A stretch of 64,000 nt of DNA from the NCBI GenBank assembly GCA_963817945.1, contig CAWFQH010000005.1:372001-436000 (forward strand), given 5' to 3'. Shown here piece by piece: positions 27,074-35,900 of this stretch; position 1 is the first letter of the stretch; every line of letters starts with the position of its first letter. A program made the position numbers and the translations under genes. The stretch comes from VRUE01 sp963817945 (GTDB lineage Bacteria > Actinomycetota > Thermoleophilia > Solirubrobacterales > 70-9). Below the pieces are notes generated by a model. The model saw only the letters and a program-made list of their open reading frames with translations, did not search any database and had not been told where the DNA came from.

Positions 27074-27607
27074 ATGGGAAAGCTGATCGCGACGACGCAG
27101 GCCACGCTCGACGGAGTCGTAGACCCGGTCGGCGAGTGGGTGCAGGCGGACGGAGACCACGGCGACTACTCGTTCGAGCGTCAGGCGGGATCCAGCGGGC
27201 TGGTGTTGGGCCGCAAGACCTACGAGGGGCTGGCGGGATACTGGCCGAGCCAGTCGGGCAAGTGGGCGGACATGGTCAACCCGATGCCGAAGTACGTCGG
27301 GTCCAACACCCTGTCCGGAGATCTCGAGTGGAACGCGACTCTGCTCGAGGGGGACCTCGAGGACTCGATCCCGAAGCTGAAGGACAAGGTCGACGGTGAC
27401 CTGTTCATGCACGGGAGCGGCGAGTTCGCCTACGCCCTCGCCGAGAAGGGTTTGATCGACGAGTACGAGGTCTACCTGAATCCGCTCGTCTGGGGCGAGG
27501 GAAACGTCCACGTGCTCGGCGACAGGGGAACCGTCCGGATGGAGCTCGACGACGTGAAGCGGTTCGACTCCGGAGTGGTCCTCCTCACCTACCTCCCGGC
27601 ACCTTGA
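27074..27607 (+). CDS. Dihydrofolate reductase / RibD-domain family protein
   Basis: 177 aa. The family pattern is ATTQATLDGVVD at the N-terminus, LVLGRKTYEGLAGYWP, and a C-terminal LFMHGSGEFAYALAEKGLIDEYEVYLNPLVWGEG. It is a predicted NADPH-dependent reductase of unknown substrate and the second such gene in the window. Its last 23 bp overlap the convergent glycosylase gene. Confidence 0.9.
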   Translation: MGKLIATTQATLDGVVDPVGEWVQADGDHGDYSFERQAGSSGLVLGRKTYEGLAGYWPSQSGKWADMVNPMPKYVGSNTLSGDLEWNATLLEGDLEDSIPKLKDKVDGDLFMHGSGEFAYALAEKGLIDEYEVYLNPLVWGEGNVHVLGDRGTVRMELDDVKRFDSGVVLLTYLPAP

Positions 27608-28199
27608 CCGCAGCTGGGACGATGACACCGGCCTCGGTGGCCGGCGCCGCATAGGCGGCAGCGAGCGTCGCGACGGTCTCGTGGGCGTTGAGTCCGCTCG
27701 GGTTGGGGACCACCCAGAGTGCTGCGTCGGACCAGCGGATCGCGCTATCGAGCGTGTCCGGCTGCCGACCCAAAGCCGCGCCGCGCTCACCAAACGCGTC
27801 GCGGTAGGCGGAGATGCCGGCGATCGCGACGACCTTGGGCCGGTGATCGGCAACAAACCGCAGCAACCGCTCGCCGCCTTCGTGCAGCTCCTCGCGCGAG
27901 AGTTCGGAGGCGCGCGCGGTGGCCCGCCGTACGAGGTTGGTGATCCCGACGCCCCGCGCCACGAGATGCGCGCGATCGGCATCGGTCATCCCGGCGACCC
28001 GATCGACCTCGTAATCGGTGATGCCGGCCGCGGCCAGCGCCGGATAGAAGCGATTGGTGGGATGCGCGAAGTGGGTCCCAACCGCGGCAGTCCACAGGCC
28101 TGGGTTGATGCCAACGAACAGCAGCCTGAGTCCCGGCCCCACGAGATCGTCGACCTCGCGGCCGCGGAACGCCTCCAACTCCGCACGCGTGAACCTCAT
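27585..28199 (-). CDS. mug: G/U mismatch-specific DNA glycosylase (MUG/TDG family)
   Basis: 204 aa. The two active-site motifs are FVGINPGLWTA (about residue 30, general-base asparagine) and VVPNPSGLNAH (about 165, intercalation loop). It removes uracil or thymine opposite guanine in base-excision repair. There is a 23-bp convergent overlap with the RibD-like gene. Confidence 0.92.
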   Translation of the reverse strand: MRFTRAELEAFRGREVDDLVGPGLRLLFVGINPGLWTAAVGTHFAHPTNRFYPALAAAGITDYEVDRVAGMTDADRAHLVARGVGITNLVRRATARASELSREELHEGGERLLRFVADHRPKVVAIAGISAYRDAFGERGAALGRQPDTLDSAIRWSDAALWVVPNPSGLNAHETVATLAAAYAAPATEAGVIVPAAVKVPGGR

Positions 28200-28301
28200 G
28201 CCCCGCGATCCTGCCCGACCAGCGCCGCGCCCGTCGCGCGGGGGCGCAAGGAAAGTTTGGCTTGCGATGCTCGCCAGCTTTCGCCCACTAGCATCGCGGC
28301 A

Positions 28302-28670
28302 GTGGCAAAGCTCAACGCCGCCGAGCTAACGAGCTTTTACACCGGCTACGTCGATGCCTGGAACAGGCGCGATTTGGAGAGCTACTACTCGCTCTACGCC
28401 GCAGACCTGGTGTTTCGCGACGGCTCCACCCTGTTGCATGGGATCGATGCCCTCCGCGGCCGCTACGAAGCGGAGCTGCACGAATATCCAGACCTGACGA
28501 TGGAATGTGTGCGCCTGTTCGTCAACGTCGAGTCCCAAGCCATCGCCGCCGAGAACATCGAGCGAGGTACGGGCATCGAACTCAGGGGGGCCCTCTTTCT
28601 CACCCTCGGCCCGGAAGGCCGGATATCGGCTATAGCCGAGTATTTGGCCGGCGGAGATGCAGATCACTAA
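28302..28670 (+). CDS. SnoaL/NTF2-like protein
   Basis: 122 aa from GTG at 28302. TAGCAT lies 7 nt upstream, consistent with a leaderless start; the frame is open earlier only as a shadow of the glycosylase gene. FYTGYVDAWNRRDLESYYSLYAADLVFRDG and the later AIAAENIERGTGIELRGALFLTL match the cone-shaped NTF2-like fold of SnoaL-type cyclases and isomerases. No ligand can be predicted. It is the last gene before the accessory region. Confidence 0.7.
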   Translation: MAKLNAAELTSFYTGYVDAWNRRDLESYYSLYAADLVFRDGSTLLHGIDALRGRYEAELHEYPDLTMECVRLFVNVESQAIAAENIERGTGIELRGALFLTLGPEGRISAIAEYLAGGDADH

Positions 28671-29083
28671 AAACGAGTTCCTCGCCGGAGCGCTTCGCCC
28701 TTTTGGGCGACCGGAAACTCGCCCGAGGAACCATAGCGAGGGAAGGATTCGAACGGATATCCGCGACCGCATATCGCCTGTTCTCAAACCAAATTCTGGC
28801 CTGAGCAGCTATGCCAAGGAGAGCCAGGATGAGGTATGGCCGGGAACCAGGCCAAAGCGCAAGACGTTCTTCAAGCCCTTGCCACCAACAGGCGGACCCC
28901 TGTTCGCGATACCCGTAGGCCTCAACGTCCTCAGAAAGGCCGCAATTTCCGCACGCCAAAAACAAATCTTCCGCCGGAACCGCTACGTACCCTGAGCGTT
29001 CCGCCGAAGATCCCAGACCAAGCTTTCCCGAAGACTAGCCAGAGGGTCGGCGGAAAGTTCGTTTTCGACGCCGAGGAGGCGCT
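28671..29083. other. Stretch without a confident gene
   Basis: It contains the attachment-like site at 28731-28754. A weak plus-strand frame starts at 28836 (ATG, AGGA 7 nt before): about 80 basic, proline-rich residues (MAGNQAKAQDVLQALATNR at the start). It then runs on as a shadow of the next gene to 29321. It may be a broken or false gene. Confidence 0.4.
28731..28754 (-). other. Attachment-site-like copy of the initiator tRNA 3' end
   Basis: These 24 nt match 62474-62497 at 21 positions, in the same orientation, covering the T-loop to discriminator part of the initiator tRNA plus three flanking bases. No complete tRNA folds here: the T-stem cannot pair. It is where the left end of an element integrated into that tRNA would be. 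Confidence 0.4.
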
Positions 29084-30121
29084 GTGTACGAGATTGACTT
29101 TCTCCCTATTGGTGACGGAGCCCGCAGTGGCGACGCGATCGCGATGCGTTTCACGCGGCCAGACTCTGATGCCCTCGCCCACGTCATCATTGATGGCGGC
29201 TTTCAAGACGATGGCCAGGCAATCGTTAACCACGTCAATCATTACTACGGGGTCGACGCAATCGACCTTGTCATTTGCACTCATCCTGATGGTGATCACA
29301 TCGGTGGTCTCGGCACCGTGATTGAAAAGCTGGACGTTGCCTCCCTTGCGGTGCACGACTTAGGCGCTCGCGGGGGGAGCGATTTGAAGGCCGCGAAAGC
29401 CGTGGGCGAACTCCGCGATCTCGCCAAGGCCGAAGGGACGGCGCTCTACGAGCCTTTTAGTGGGTTGAACGCCTTCGGAGAGGCGCTTCTCGTCGCTGGC
29501 CCTAACGAGACTGACTACCAGCAGTTGGTGGCTGAGCAGGTGGCAGAAGAGCGCGCTGGAACCCGGACCGCCACGCCGTCGCGCAGCCTGCTGGCCGAGG
29601 CCGCGTCCCGTCTCTCGGCGCGGGTCGTAGGGGCTTTTCCGCTCGAGATCCCCTTTTCGGATGCGGGTGGAACCAATCCACGAAACAACAGTTCAGCGAT
29701 TGTCGACCTTCGACTTGGCGAGAAGCGCTTCGTGTTCACCGGCGATGCCGGGGTTCCCGCACTCGACTCCGCGCTCGCCTACCTGGAGGATCGCGGACGA
29801 ACCGACGTCTGGCCTCGCTTTGTGCATGTTCCACATCACGGCAGCCGTCACAACGCCACGAGCGAGCTACTAAATCGAACGCTCGGCGGCGCATCAGGGC
29901 AGAACAAGGGCTCGGCCTACATCAGCATTAGCCGGGAGGCAGCGAAGGATCCGCGCTACCCGTCCCCCCGTGTCGCGAATGCCTACGGGCGTCGCGGATA
30001 TAGCGTCTGTACGACCGCCGGCACCTCGATTTGTTTTTCAGGCGATGGTGCGCCCGATCGCGGCTGGACGCCAATCACCCCGCTGCCTCCGCTTGACGAG
30101 TCGATCGACGATCGGGATTAG
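29084..30121 (+). CDS. Metallo-beta-lactamase fold hydrolase (ComEC-like), operon gene 1
   Basis: 345 aa from GTG at 29084 with GGAGG 5 nt upstream. The metal-binding motif is CTHPDGDHIGGLGT (about residue 65). Later ligands are FVFTGDAG (about 215) and HVPHHGSRHNA (about 248), the arrangement of the ComEC/Rec2-type MBL domain. No signal peptide is seen. It is the first of three tightly packed genes: a membrane protein starts 13 bp later and a second MBL protein overlaps that one. Nuclease or phosphodiesterase activity is the family expectation. Confidence 0.8.
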   Translation: MYEIDFLPIGDGARSGDAIAMRFTRPDSDALAHVIIDGGFQDDGQAIVNHVNHYYGVDAIDLVICTHPDGDHIGGLGTVIEKLDVASLAVHDLGARGGSDLKAAKAVGELRDLAKAEGTALYEPFSGLNAFGEALLVAGPNETDYQQLVAEQVAEERAGTRTATPSRSLLAEAASRLSARVVGAFPLEIPFSDAGGTNPRNNSSAIVDLRLGEKRFVFTGDAGVPALDSALAYLEDRGRTDVWPRFVHVPHHGSRHNATSELLNRTLGGASGQNKGSAYISISREAAKDPRYPSPRVANAYGRRGYSVCTTAGTSICFSGDGAPDRGWTPITPLPPLDESIDDRD

Positions 30122-30134
30122 CCGTCGGAGACCG

Positions 30135-30800
30135 ATGAACCAGCTCCCCTTCAGCGTCTATGACTTCTTCGGCTACCTCGCCGCCGGCGCTGTCGTCCTC
30201 GCGGCGATCATCGCTTCCTTCTTTGGCGATGAGCCGTTCCAGGGCAGTCCGACGATCGTCGTCGGCTTCCTGCTCGTCATCGTTATCTACGTGCTTGGGC
30301 AGATTGTCGCCAACATCGCCGGCGATTTGATCGAGCGACGGATCGTGCGCGAGCGCCTCGGGACTCCTACCGACGTCCTATTGGGGCGCCGTACGCCAAA
30401 TGCGACCGAGGCGCGCCTTTTCCCGGGTTACTTCACGCAGCTGTCCTCGGGGGTGCAAGCCCAGGTCCAGGCCCATGCGGGGGGTTGGGAAGGCAATGAC
30501 CTCTTCTTCCATTGTCATGCGCGAATGAAGTCCGATTCCGTCGTGCAGGGGCGACTCGACACCTTTCTGAACCTCTACGGCTTCTGCCGCAACACGATGG
30601 TGGCGATGTTGATCGCCGCGGCCTGCCTGCTCGCCGGCATCCTGCTCGGCAGTGCCGAAACGGGCACGATCGCCGGTCCGGGCTGGTGGCTGGCGCTTTG
30701 CCTCCTCGCCGCGGCCGGGCTCTTCTACCGCTACCTCAAGTTCTACCGCCAGTATGGCGTCGAGCTCTTCACGAGCTATGCCGAGACGGAGGCCCCGTGA
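30135..30800 (+). CDS. Membrane protein between two MBL-fold genes
   Basis: 221 aa, ATG with GGAG 5 nt upstream. There are four predicted membrane segments in two pairs: residues about 10-60 (FFGYLAAGAVVLAAIIASFF; IVVGFLLVIVIYVLGQIV) and about 155-205 (NTMVAMLIAAACLLAGILL; GWWLALCLLAAAGLFY). A soluble loop of about 90 aa lies between them. The opening PFSVYDFFGYLAAG resembles N-termini of membrane proteins seen in accessory loci. No family name can be given. It may anchor the two hydrolases at the membrane. Confidence 0.7.
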   Translation: MNQLPFSVYDFFGYLAAGAVVLAAIIASFFGDEPFQGSPTIVVGFLLVIVIYVLGQIVANIAGDLIERRIVRERLGTPTDVLLGRRTPNATEARLFPGYFTQLSSGVQAQVQAHAGGWEGNDLFFHCHARMKSDSVVQGRLDTFLNLYGFCRNTMVAMLIAAACLLAGILLGSAETGTIAGPGWWLALCLLAAAGLFYRYLKFYRQYGVELFTSYAETEAP

Positions 30801-31675
30801 GCACCGTCAAATCGTTTGCCACCGGAGAAGGCGACGCCTACTACATCAGGCATGGCTCGGATAACTTCTCGATCATTGACTGCCGTATCGCCGACGACCG
30901 TGACGACATCATCACCGAGATCGAAGAGCAGTCGGCAGACAAAGGGATCACTAGGTTTATCTCGACCCACCCCGATGACGACCACATCTGCGGCCTGGCC
31001 AGGCTGGACGATGCCCTCGGGATCCTCAACTTCTACGTAGTCGACAACAAGGCGACTAAGCCGGACTACACCGTCGACTTCGAGCGCTACTGTGAACTCC
31101 GCGATTCCAGCAAGGCCTTCCATCTCTACGAGGGGTGTACTAGGCGTTGGATGAACCGGAGTGACGAGGAGCGGAAAACGTCAGGACTCAAGGTCCTCTG
31201 GCCGAAACTCGACAACCCGGACTTTCAGAACACCCTCACCTCCGCCGAAGATGGGGGCAATCCCAACAATCTCTCGATCATCCTCCAATACCGGATGGAA
31301 GACGGTGTGACGATGCTCTGGTTCGGCGACCTCGAGACCCACTTCATGGGGACGATTGAGGATGAAATCGAGCTACCGCAAGCCGATGTCGTCTTCGCCG
31401 CTCATCACGGGCGTTCCCGAATGCCGACTGCGTGGATAAACCAGATGGATCCGAAGATCATTGTTCTAGGCGAGGCTCCACGTGAGTACCTCGAGTACTA
31501 CGACGGTCGCGACCACCTTCGCCAAAACACGGCCTGGGACATTACTTTCGACAATGAAGGCGGTTCCACCCACGTCTACGTCGGGAATCCAGACTATGAA
31601 GCGTCTTTCCTCAATGACAAAGGCTTAAGTGACACCACCCACGGCTACTACATGGGTAGCATCGATACCGGCTGA
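30797..31675 (+). CDS. Metallo-beta-lactamase fold protein, operon gene 3
   Basis: 292 aa from GTG at 30797, a GTGA overlap with the membrane protein gene, GGAGG 4 nt before. The metal motif is FISTHPDDDHICGLAR (about residue 52), then LWFGDLETH (about 175) and FAAHHGRSRMP (about 200). It is shorter than gene 1 and only distantly related to it. Overlap and spacing mean the three genes are one operon. No known system is recognised with certainty. Confidence 0.78.
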   Translation: MSTVKSFATGEGDAYYIRHGSDNFSIIDCRIADDRDDIITEIEEQSADKGITRFISTHPDDDHICGLARLDDALGILNFYVVDNKATKPDYTVDFERYCELRDSSKAFHLYEGCTRRWMNRSDEERKTSGLKVLWPKLDNPDFQNTLTSAEDGGNPNNLSIILQYRMEDGVTMLWFGDLETHFMGTIEDEIELPQADVVFAAHHGRSRMPTAWINQMDPKIIVLGEAPREYLEYYDGRDHLRQNTAWDITFDNEGGSTHVYVGNPDYEASFLNDKGLSDTTHGYYMGSIDTG

Positions 31676-31852
31676 TTAGGGCCCTTACGCGGTAGACCAG
31701 CCCTCCTTCGGGGTGCCGAAGAAGCTCTCGTGACTGTGCGTAGCGGTCGCCTGGAGTCCATCGAGACCGCGATGCCCGGGGGACGCCGACGATTCAAGCT
31801 CCGGATATCAACGCCGATAAGAAGCCAGCCAGAGATCTTCAGGGAGGCGAAG

Positions 31853-32280
31853 GTGTCCAAGGAAAGACTTGAAGCAAAAGGTCTTAGAGAACCTGCAATC
31901 AGTTATGGCACTGCGCGGCCTCATAAGTGCCATGAGAGCCCTTGGTATCCAACTCTCGGCTTGCTCTTTGCCGCCACGGCTGCTGGCTTCGCCGACCACA
32001 ACTGGTTGGTGACCATGTTGCTGCTTGCTGGTGCGCTTACCGCAAGCAGGACCAGTGTCCCTTTGCCCTAGCCCTGACTGATGACGCTCTGTACGTGTTC
32101 CGATTCAGGTTCTGGCGAAGGATTGAGCGATCACAAGTTCTGCCCTCTCACCCCCTGCCCGTCGAACTCGACAAGCTCTCGTTGACCCTTGAAGGCACGC
32201 GCTATTGGATCGCGCCGCGCTACTTGGGCGAAGCGGCAGAATTTGGCGATTGCTTAGCAACTACTGCAGCCATAGCCTGA
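31853..32280 (+). pseudogene. Two-TM PH-like protein split by a -1 frameshift (or decayed)
   Basis: GTG at 31853 has GGGAGG 5 nt upstream and opens 72 codons ending at TAG 32069-32071. They include two hydrophobic stretches (TLGLLFAATAAGF; NWLVTMLLLAGALTA). The -1 frame continues with ALALTDDALYVFRFRFWRRI and ends at 32280, reading as a PH-like beta domain. Just before the stop, in phase, is C CCT TTG, which fits the X XXY YYZ slippery form. Joined, the product would be about 142 aa. Either programmed frameshifting, a mutation or a sequencing error explains it. The flanking stretches 31676-31852 and 32281-32411 hold nothing else. Confidence 0.5.
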
Positions 32281-32411
32281 TATCGCCGTCAACTCAGCAC
32301 GGTGCGTCCAGGTATGGATCAGCTTCCCGGCTTGGACGAGCGCCGGGCCTACGGCTTCGCCAATGAGGCCGGGAGGCGGAATCGATCTCGACATCGCAGG
32401 TCAAGTGGCGT

Positions 32412-32951
32412 CTATACAGGTCGAGCCGAACGGCTCTGAATTTCAGTTATAAGGTCCGTGACTTGATTGGGAGCACACTTATCGAGTGAAATGGTCCGAT
32501 CCTGTGCCTTTACGGTGACAGATTGCTCACTGCGCTCCAGAGCTTCTATCTCGCTATATGGAATAGAGACAGCAATTGCGGGGCTTCCAAAAAGAGGAGC
32601 CTTCAAAGACACGACCCGCTGGTCGGTGGCCGCGACTACGACGCCAGCAAGCCCTCCTGGGACCCGGCCAATCCCTTGAGCGACCACCTTCTCGGGTCGA
32701 AGAAGATTTGGCGTAGCAGCAGCAACGCGAGCGAGACCTCCGAAGAATGCCGTACCGCCAAGGCATCCGATCGCCGCCAGTAACACAACAGCACCCGCGA
32801 CAGGCTCAGGCGATGAGCCTCGGAAAGCCAAGAACGCAAGTACCCCAAAGCCAAGCACCCCGAGAAGAAAAAGAATAAACAAAGACCGTGGCTGAGCGAC
32901 CTTGATAGTTCCCAAGGAGTGAGACTGCTCTATGTCATTCGCTTTTTGCAC
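32412..32951 (-). CDS. Membrane protein, putative immunity protein of the RHS protein
   Basis: 179 aa from GTG at 32951. GAGGAG lies 6 nt upstream and overlaps the TGA stop of the RHS gene, so translation is probably coupled. There are two membrane helices (SLFILFLLGVLGFGVLAFLAF; VAGAVVLLAAIGCLGGTAFF), then a PH-like soluble domain with VVVAATDQRVVSLK and SIPYSEIEALERSEQSV. In polymorphic toxin loci the gene directly after the RHS tip is normally the immunity gene; a membrane immunity protein would fit the hydrophobic tip. This role is an inference from position. Confidence 0.6.
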   Translation of the reverse strand: MQKANDIEQSHSLGTIKVAQPRSLFILFLLGVLGFGVLAFLAFRGSSPEPVAGAVVLLAAIGCLGGTAFFGGLARVAAATPNLLRPEKVVAQGIGRVPGGLAGVVVAATDQRVVSLKAPLFGSPAIAVSIPYSEIEALERSEQSVTVKAQDRTISLDKCAPNQVTDLITEIQSRSARPV

Positions 32952-32961
32952 TATCTACTCC

Positions 32962-35900
32962 TCAACGGGTCCGCACCGGATTAATGCCAAGAACGCTGTT
33001 CCCCGCAGCTCCAATGCCGCACCCTAGAGCAGCAGCACCAAGCTCGGTCACCCAGCCTACTCCCGGGATAAAGATTGGGGCCCCTCCAGACATTGCATTC
33101 AGAACTCCGAGTCCCCCAAGCCCTCCTCCAAGGCATCCGAGCGCAACCTCTCCACCTTTGTTCTTGATGAAATCATTGGCTCGATCCTCGATGTCGTCTT
33201 CAAATGGAAGATTGGGGATTTGGTTGTTAATTAGTTCAGGGAGTGAAGGGACACCATCGATCGTTACAGGTAGTTCAGGGATTGGATTACCTGGCGTCGG
33301 AAGCATCGGATGAAGCTCGATTGGGGTTCCTGGAATCTCGATAGTGATGCGCCCGTCGAGATCGAAGTAGTTAATAGGATTTCCTTGTACATAAGCGTAT
33401 CGGTTAAGCGACTGCCCCTTCCCATAGCGGCCGAGCATGGGGTCTTCACTCAAGAACGAACCCTGGTCGAGTCCATACACTCGGACTCCCATTTGCGATA
33501 GGTCGACGCTAGGGTCGGTTCGCCGCTGCTGAGCGCCCAGCCATCCCATTTCAAGGCTCGGACCCGAAAGCTGATCGCCCCAGGGGTCATAGGTCTGCCG
33601 CGACGCGACTTCGCCTTCACCATCGGCAAGCGTCGTGATATCGCCGTGGGCATCGCGCAGCGGGAAGCTGGTCGCTTCGCCTGAGCGTTGCTCGACCAGC
33701 CCTTCCGGCCCCTGCACATAGCTCATCGTCGGTTTGCCTTCCGCATCGGTATCGAGTATCGGAAGGTCGGAGAGATCACCGTAGTGGCTTGGCCGAATGG
33801 TCGAACCATCATCACGCAATACCTGCCGGCCGAAAGCGTCGTAGGCGTAGTCGATTTCCTGGGCGCCAGTGTCGGCGCTCGTCAGCTCATCGAGGAGGCT
33901 CCAGCCATAGGTCGTGCTTTCTTCGCCTTCGTCGACTTCGACCAAGCGACCTGCGTCGTCGTAGTCGTAGGTCGTGCCGCTTGACGCACTGGTGAGCTGA
34001 TTGAGTGCGTTGAAGGCGTAGGTCGTGGCTCCTGCTTCGATCCTGTTGCCGGCAGCGTCATAGTCATAGCTGGTCGAGCCTTCCCCCGGTGGGTCGAACT
34101 CAATCAGCCGGTTGAGCGCGTCGTAGTCGTAGGTCGTTTCCTGAGCGAGCCGATCGACCTGCCCGATCCGGTTGCCAAACGAGTCGTATTCGTATTCAAG
34201 CGTTTCGAGGGTCGTTTCACCTTTTGATGAGGTCGTCACGGCGAGCCTGCCCGCGTTGTCGAATTCGTTGGTGGTGATGACGCCGTTGGGCAGTTCCACT
34301 TTGGTCAGATTGTCCTCTGGGTCATAGGCGAAGTCGAGAGCTTTGCTCTGTGGGTCAGTCAGAGAGGTCATCCGGCTCAGTTTGTCGAAGCCATATTCCA
34401 GCATTCCGCGGCCGTCAGTCTGTTTGACCACGTTGCCGCGCGAGTCGTATTCTCGCGTCATGGTTTGTCCACGTCCATCGTTGATGGACACCACGCGGCC
34501 ATCGTCGTCGTGGCCGATTTCGATTTCGTCGGCCTGTGCGTCGGTAGCACCGATCATCCGATCGGCGGCGTCGTATTCGTAGGCGCGCAGCACTGATTCG
34601 CCATCGCTGATTTCTTCAAGGCGATTCGCGGCGTCGTAGGCGAAGTCGACCGTGCCGGCCGCCGTGGTTTGCGTTAGCTGGTTGCCAGCACCGTCATAGG
34701 TAAAGCTGGTCGTCTTTTCTAGCGGCTGGTCGATCTCGGTGAGGCGTCCCAACTCGTCGTAGGCGAGTTGGGACGTGTTTTCACGGGGATCGGTGAAAGA
34801 CGTGAGGTTGCCGGCCGGGTCGTAGGCGTAACTGGTCGTCGCTTCCAACGGCTCAGCTGCCTCAGTCATTCGATTGAGGAGATCGAATTCGTAGGTCGTG
34901 GCGTTCTCACGCGGGTCGATGACTTCGATCCGATTCCCTCGGGCGTCGTAGCCGAACTCCCAATCGCCGCCTTCGGGCCTGACGATTTCGGTGAGCTGGT
35001 TTACAAGGTTGTAGGCGTAGGTCGTTTCCTTGCCTCGCCGATCGGTGACTTTGACCGAGTTGAAGTTGCCGTCGTATTCGATTTTAGTTTCTTTCCCCAG
35101 CGGATCGACGTAGGCGGTCGGGCGCTCCATCGCGTCGCGTTTGATCTCCCAGACCCCTTCGGCCGGATCGGTGACTTTCGTCCGCATCCCGTTCGCGTCG
35201 TAGGCGTATTCGGTTTTGTGGCCCTCCGGCGTCGTCACCGAGAGCAGGTCACCGAGCGCGTTGCGGCCATAGGTCTCGACTGCAAGGCCAGGTGCGGTCT
35301 TGGAGGTCAGCTGATTGCGGGTGTTGTAGGTGAAGGTGGTCGTGTGTTCGAGCGCGTCTTTCGCCGTGAGGCGGTTGCCTCGCGTGTCGTAGGTGAAGGT
35401 GGTCGTGTGTTCGTTGGGATCGGTGACCGTCAGCGGCAGCCCGGCGGCGTCGTGAGTGAAGGTCGTCTCGCCTTCCGCCGGGTCGGTGACCTTTTTCAGA
35501 TCGTTGGCTTCAGACCATTCGTAAGCCCAGGTCTCTTCGCGCTCGTCCGTGAATTCCGTCAGGCGGTTCAGGCCGTCGTATTCGTAGGATCGGTCCCCTT
35601 CCTCGGCGTCGATGACCGAGGTGAGGTTGCCTTTGGCGTCGTAGCCGAACTGCCATTTGGCGCCACCCGGCTTAACGATCTCATCGACGTTCCCGGCCCC
35701 GTCGTAGCTGGTCGTCGTCGTTTTCCCAAGCTGATCGGTTTCCGAGACAACGCGATCCTGGCCATCAAACTCGTAAGTGAGTTTCCCGCCCTCGGGTTCG
35801 GTGACGATCGTTTCGTCGGTTTTGTATTCGAGCAGCCAGAGATTTTCGAGGCCGTCGCGCTGTTCAACGATCCGACCTTGCCCGTCGTAAGTGTTTTTCA

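Noticed and set aside
28735..28830. tRNA gene suggested by a GTTCGAATCC-like T-loop
   Set aside because: No T-stem, acceptor or D-arm can be paired around it; kept only as an attachment-like remnant.
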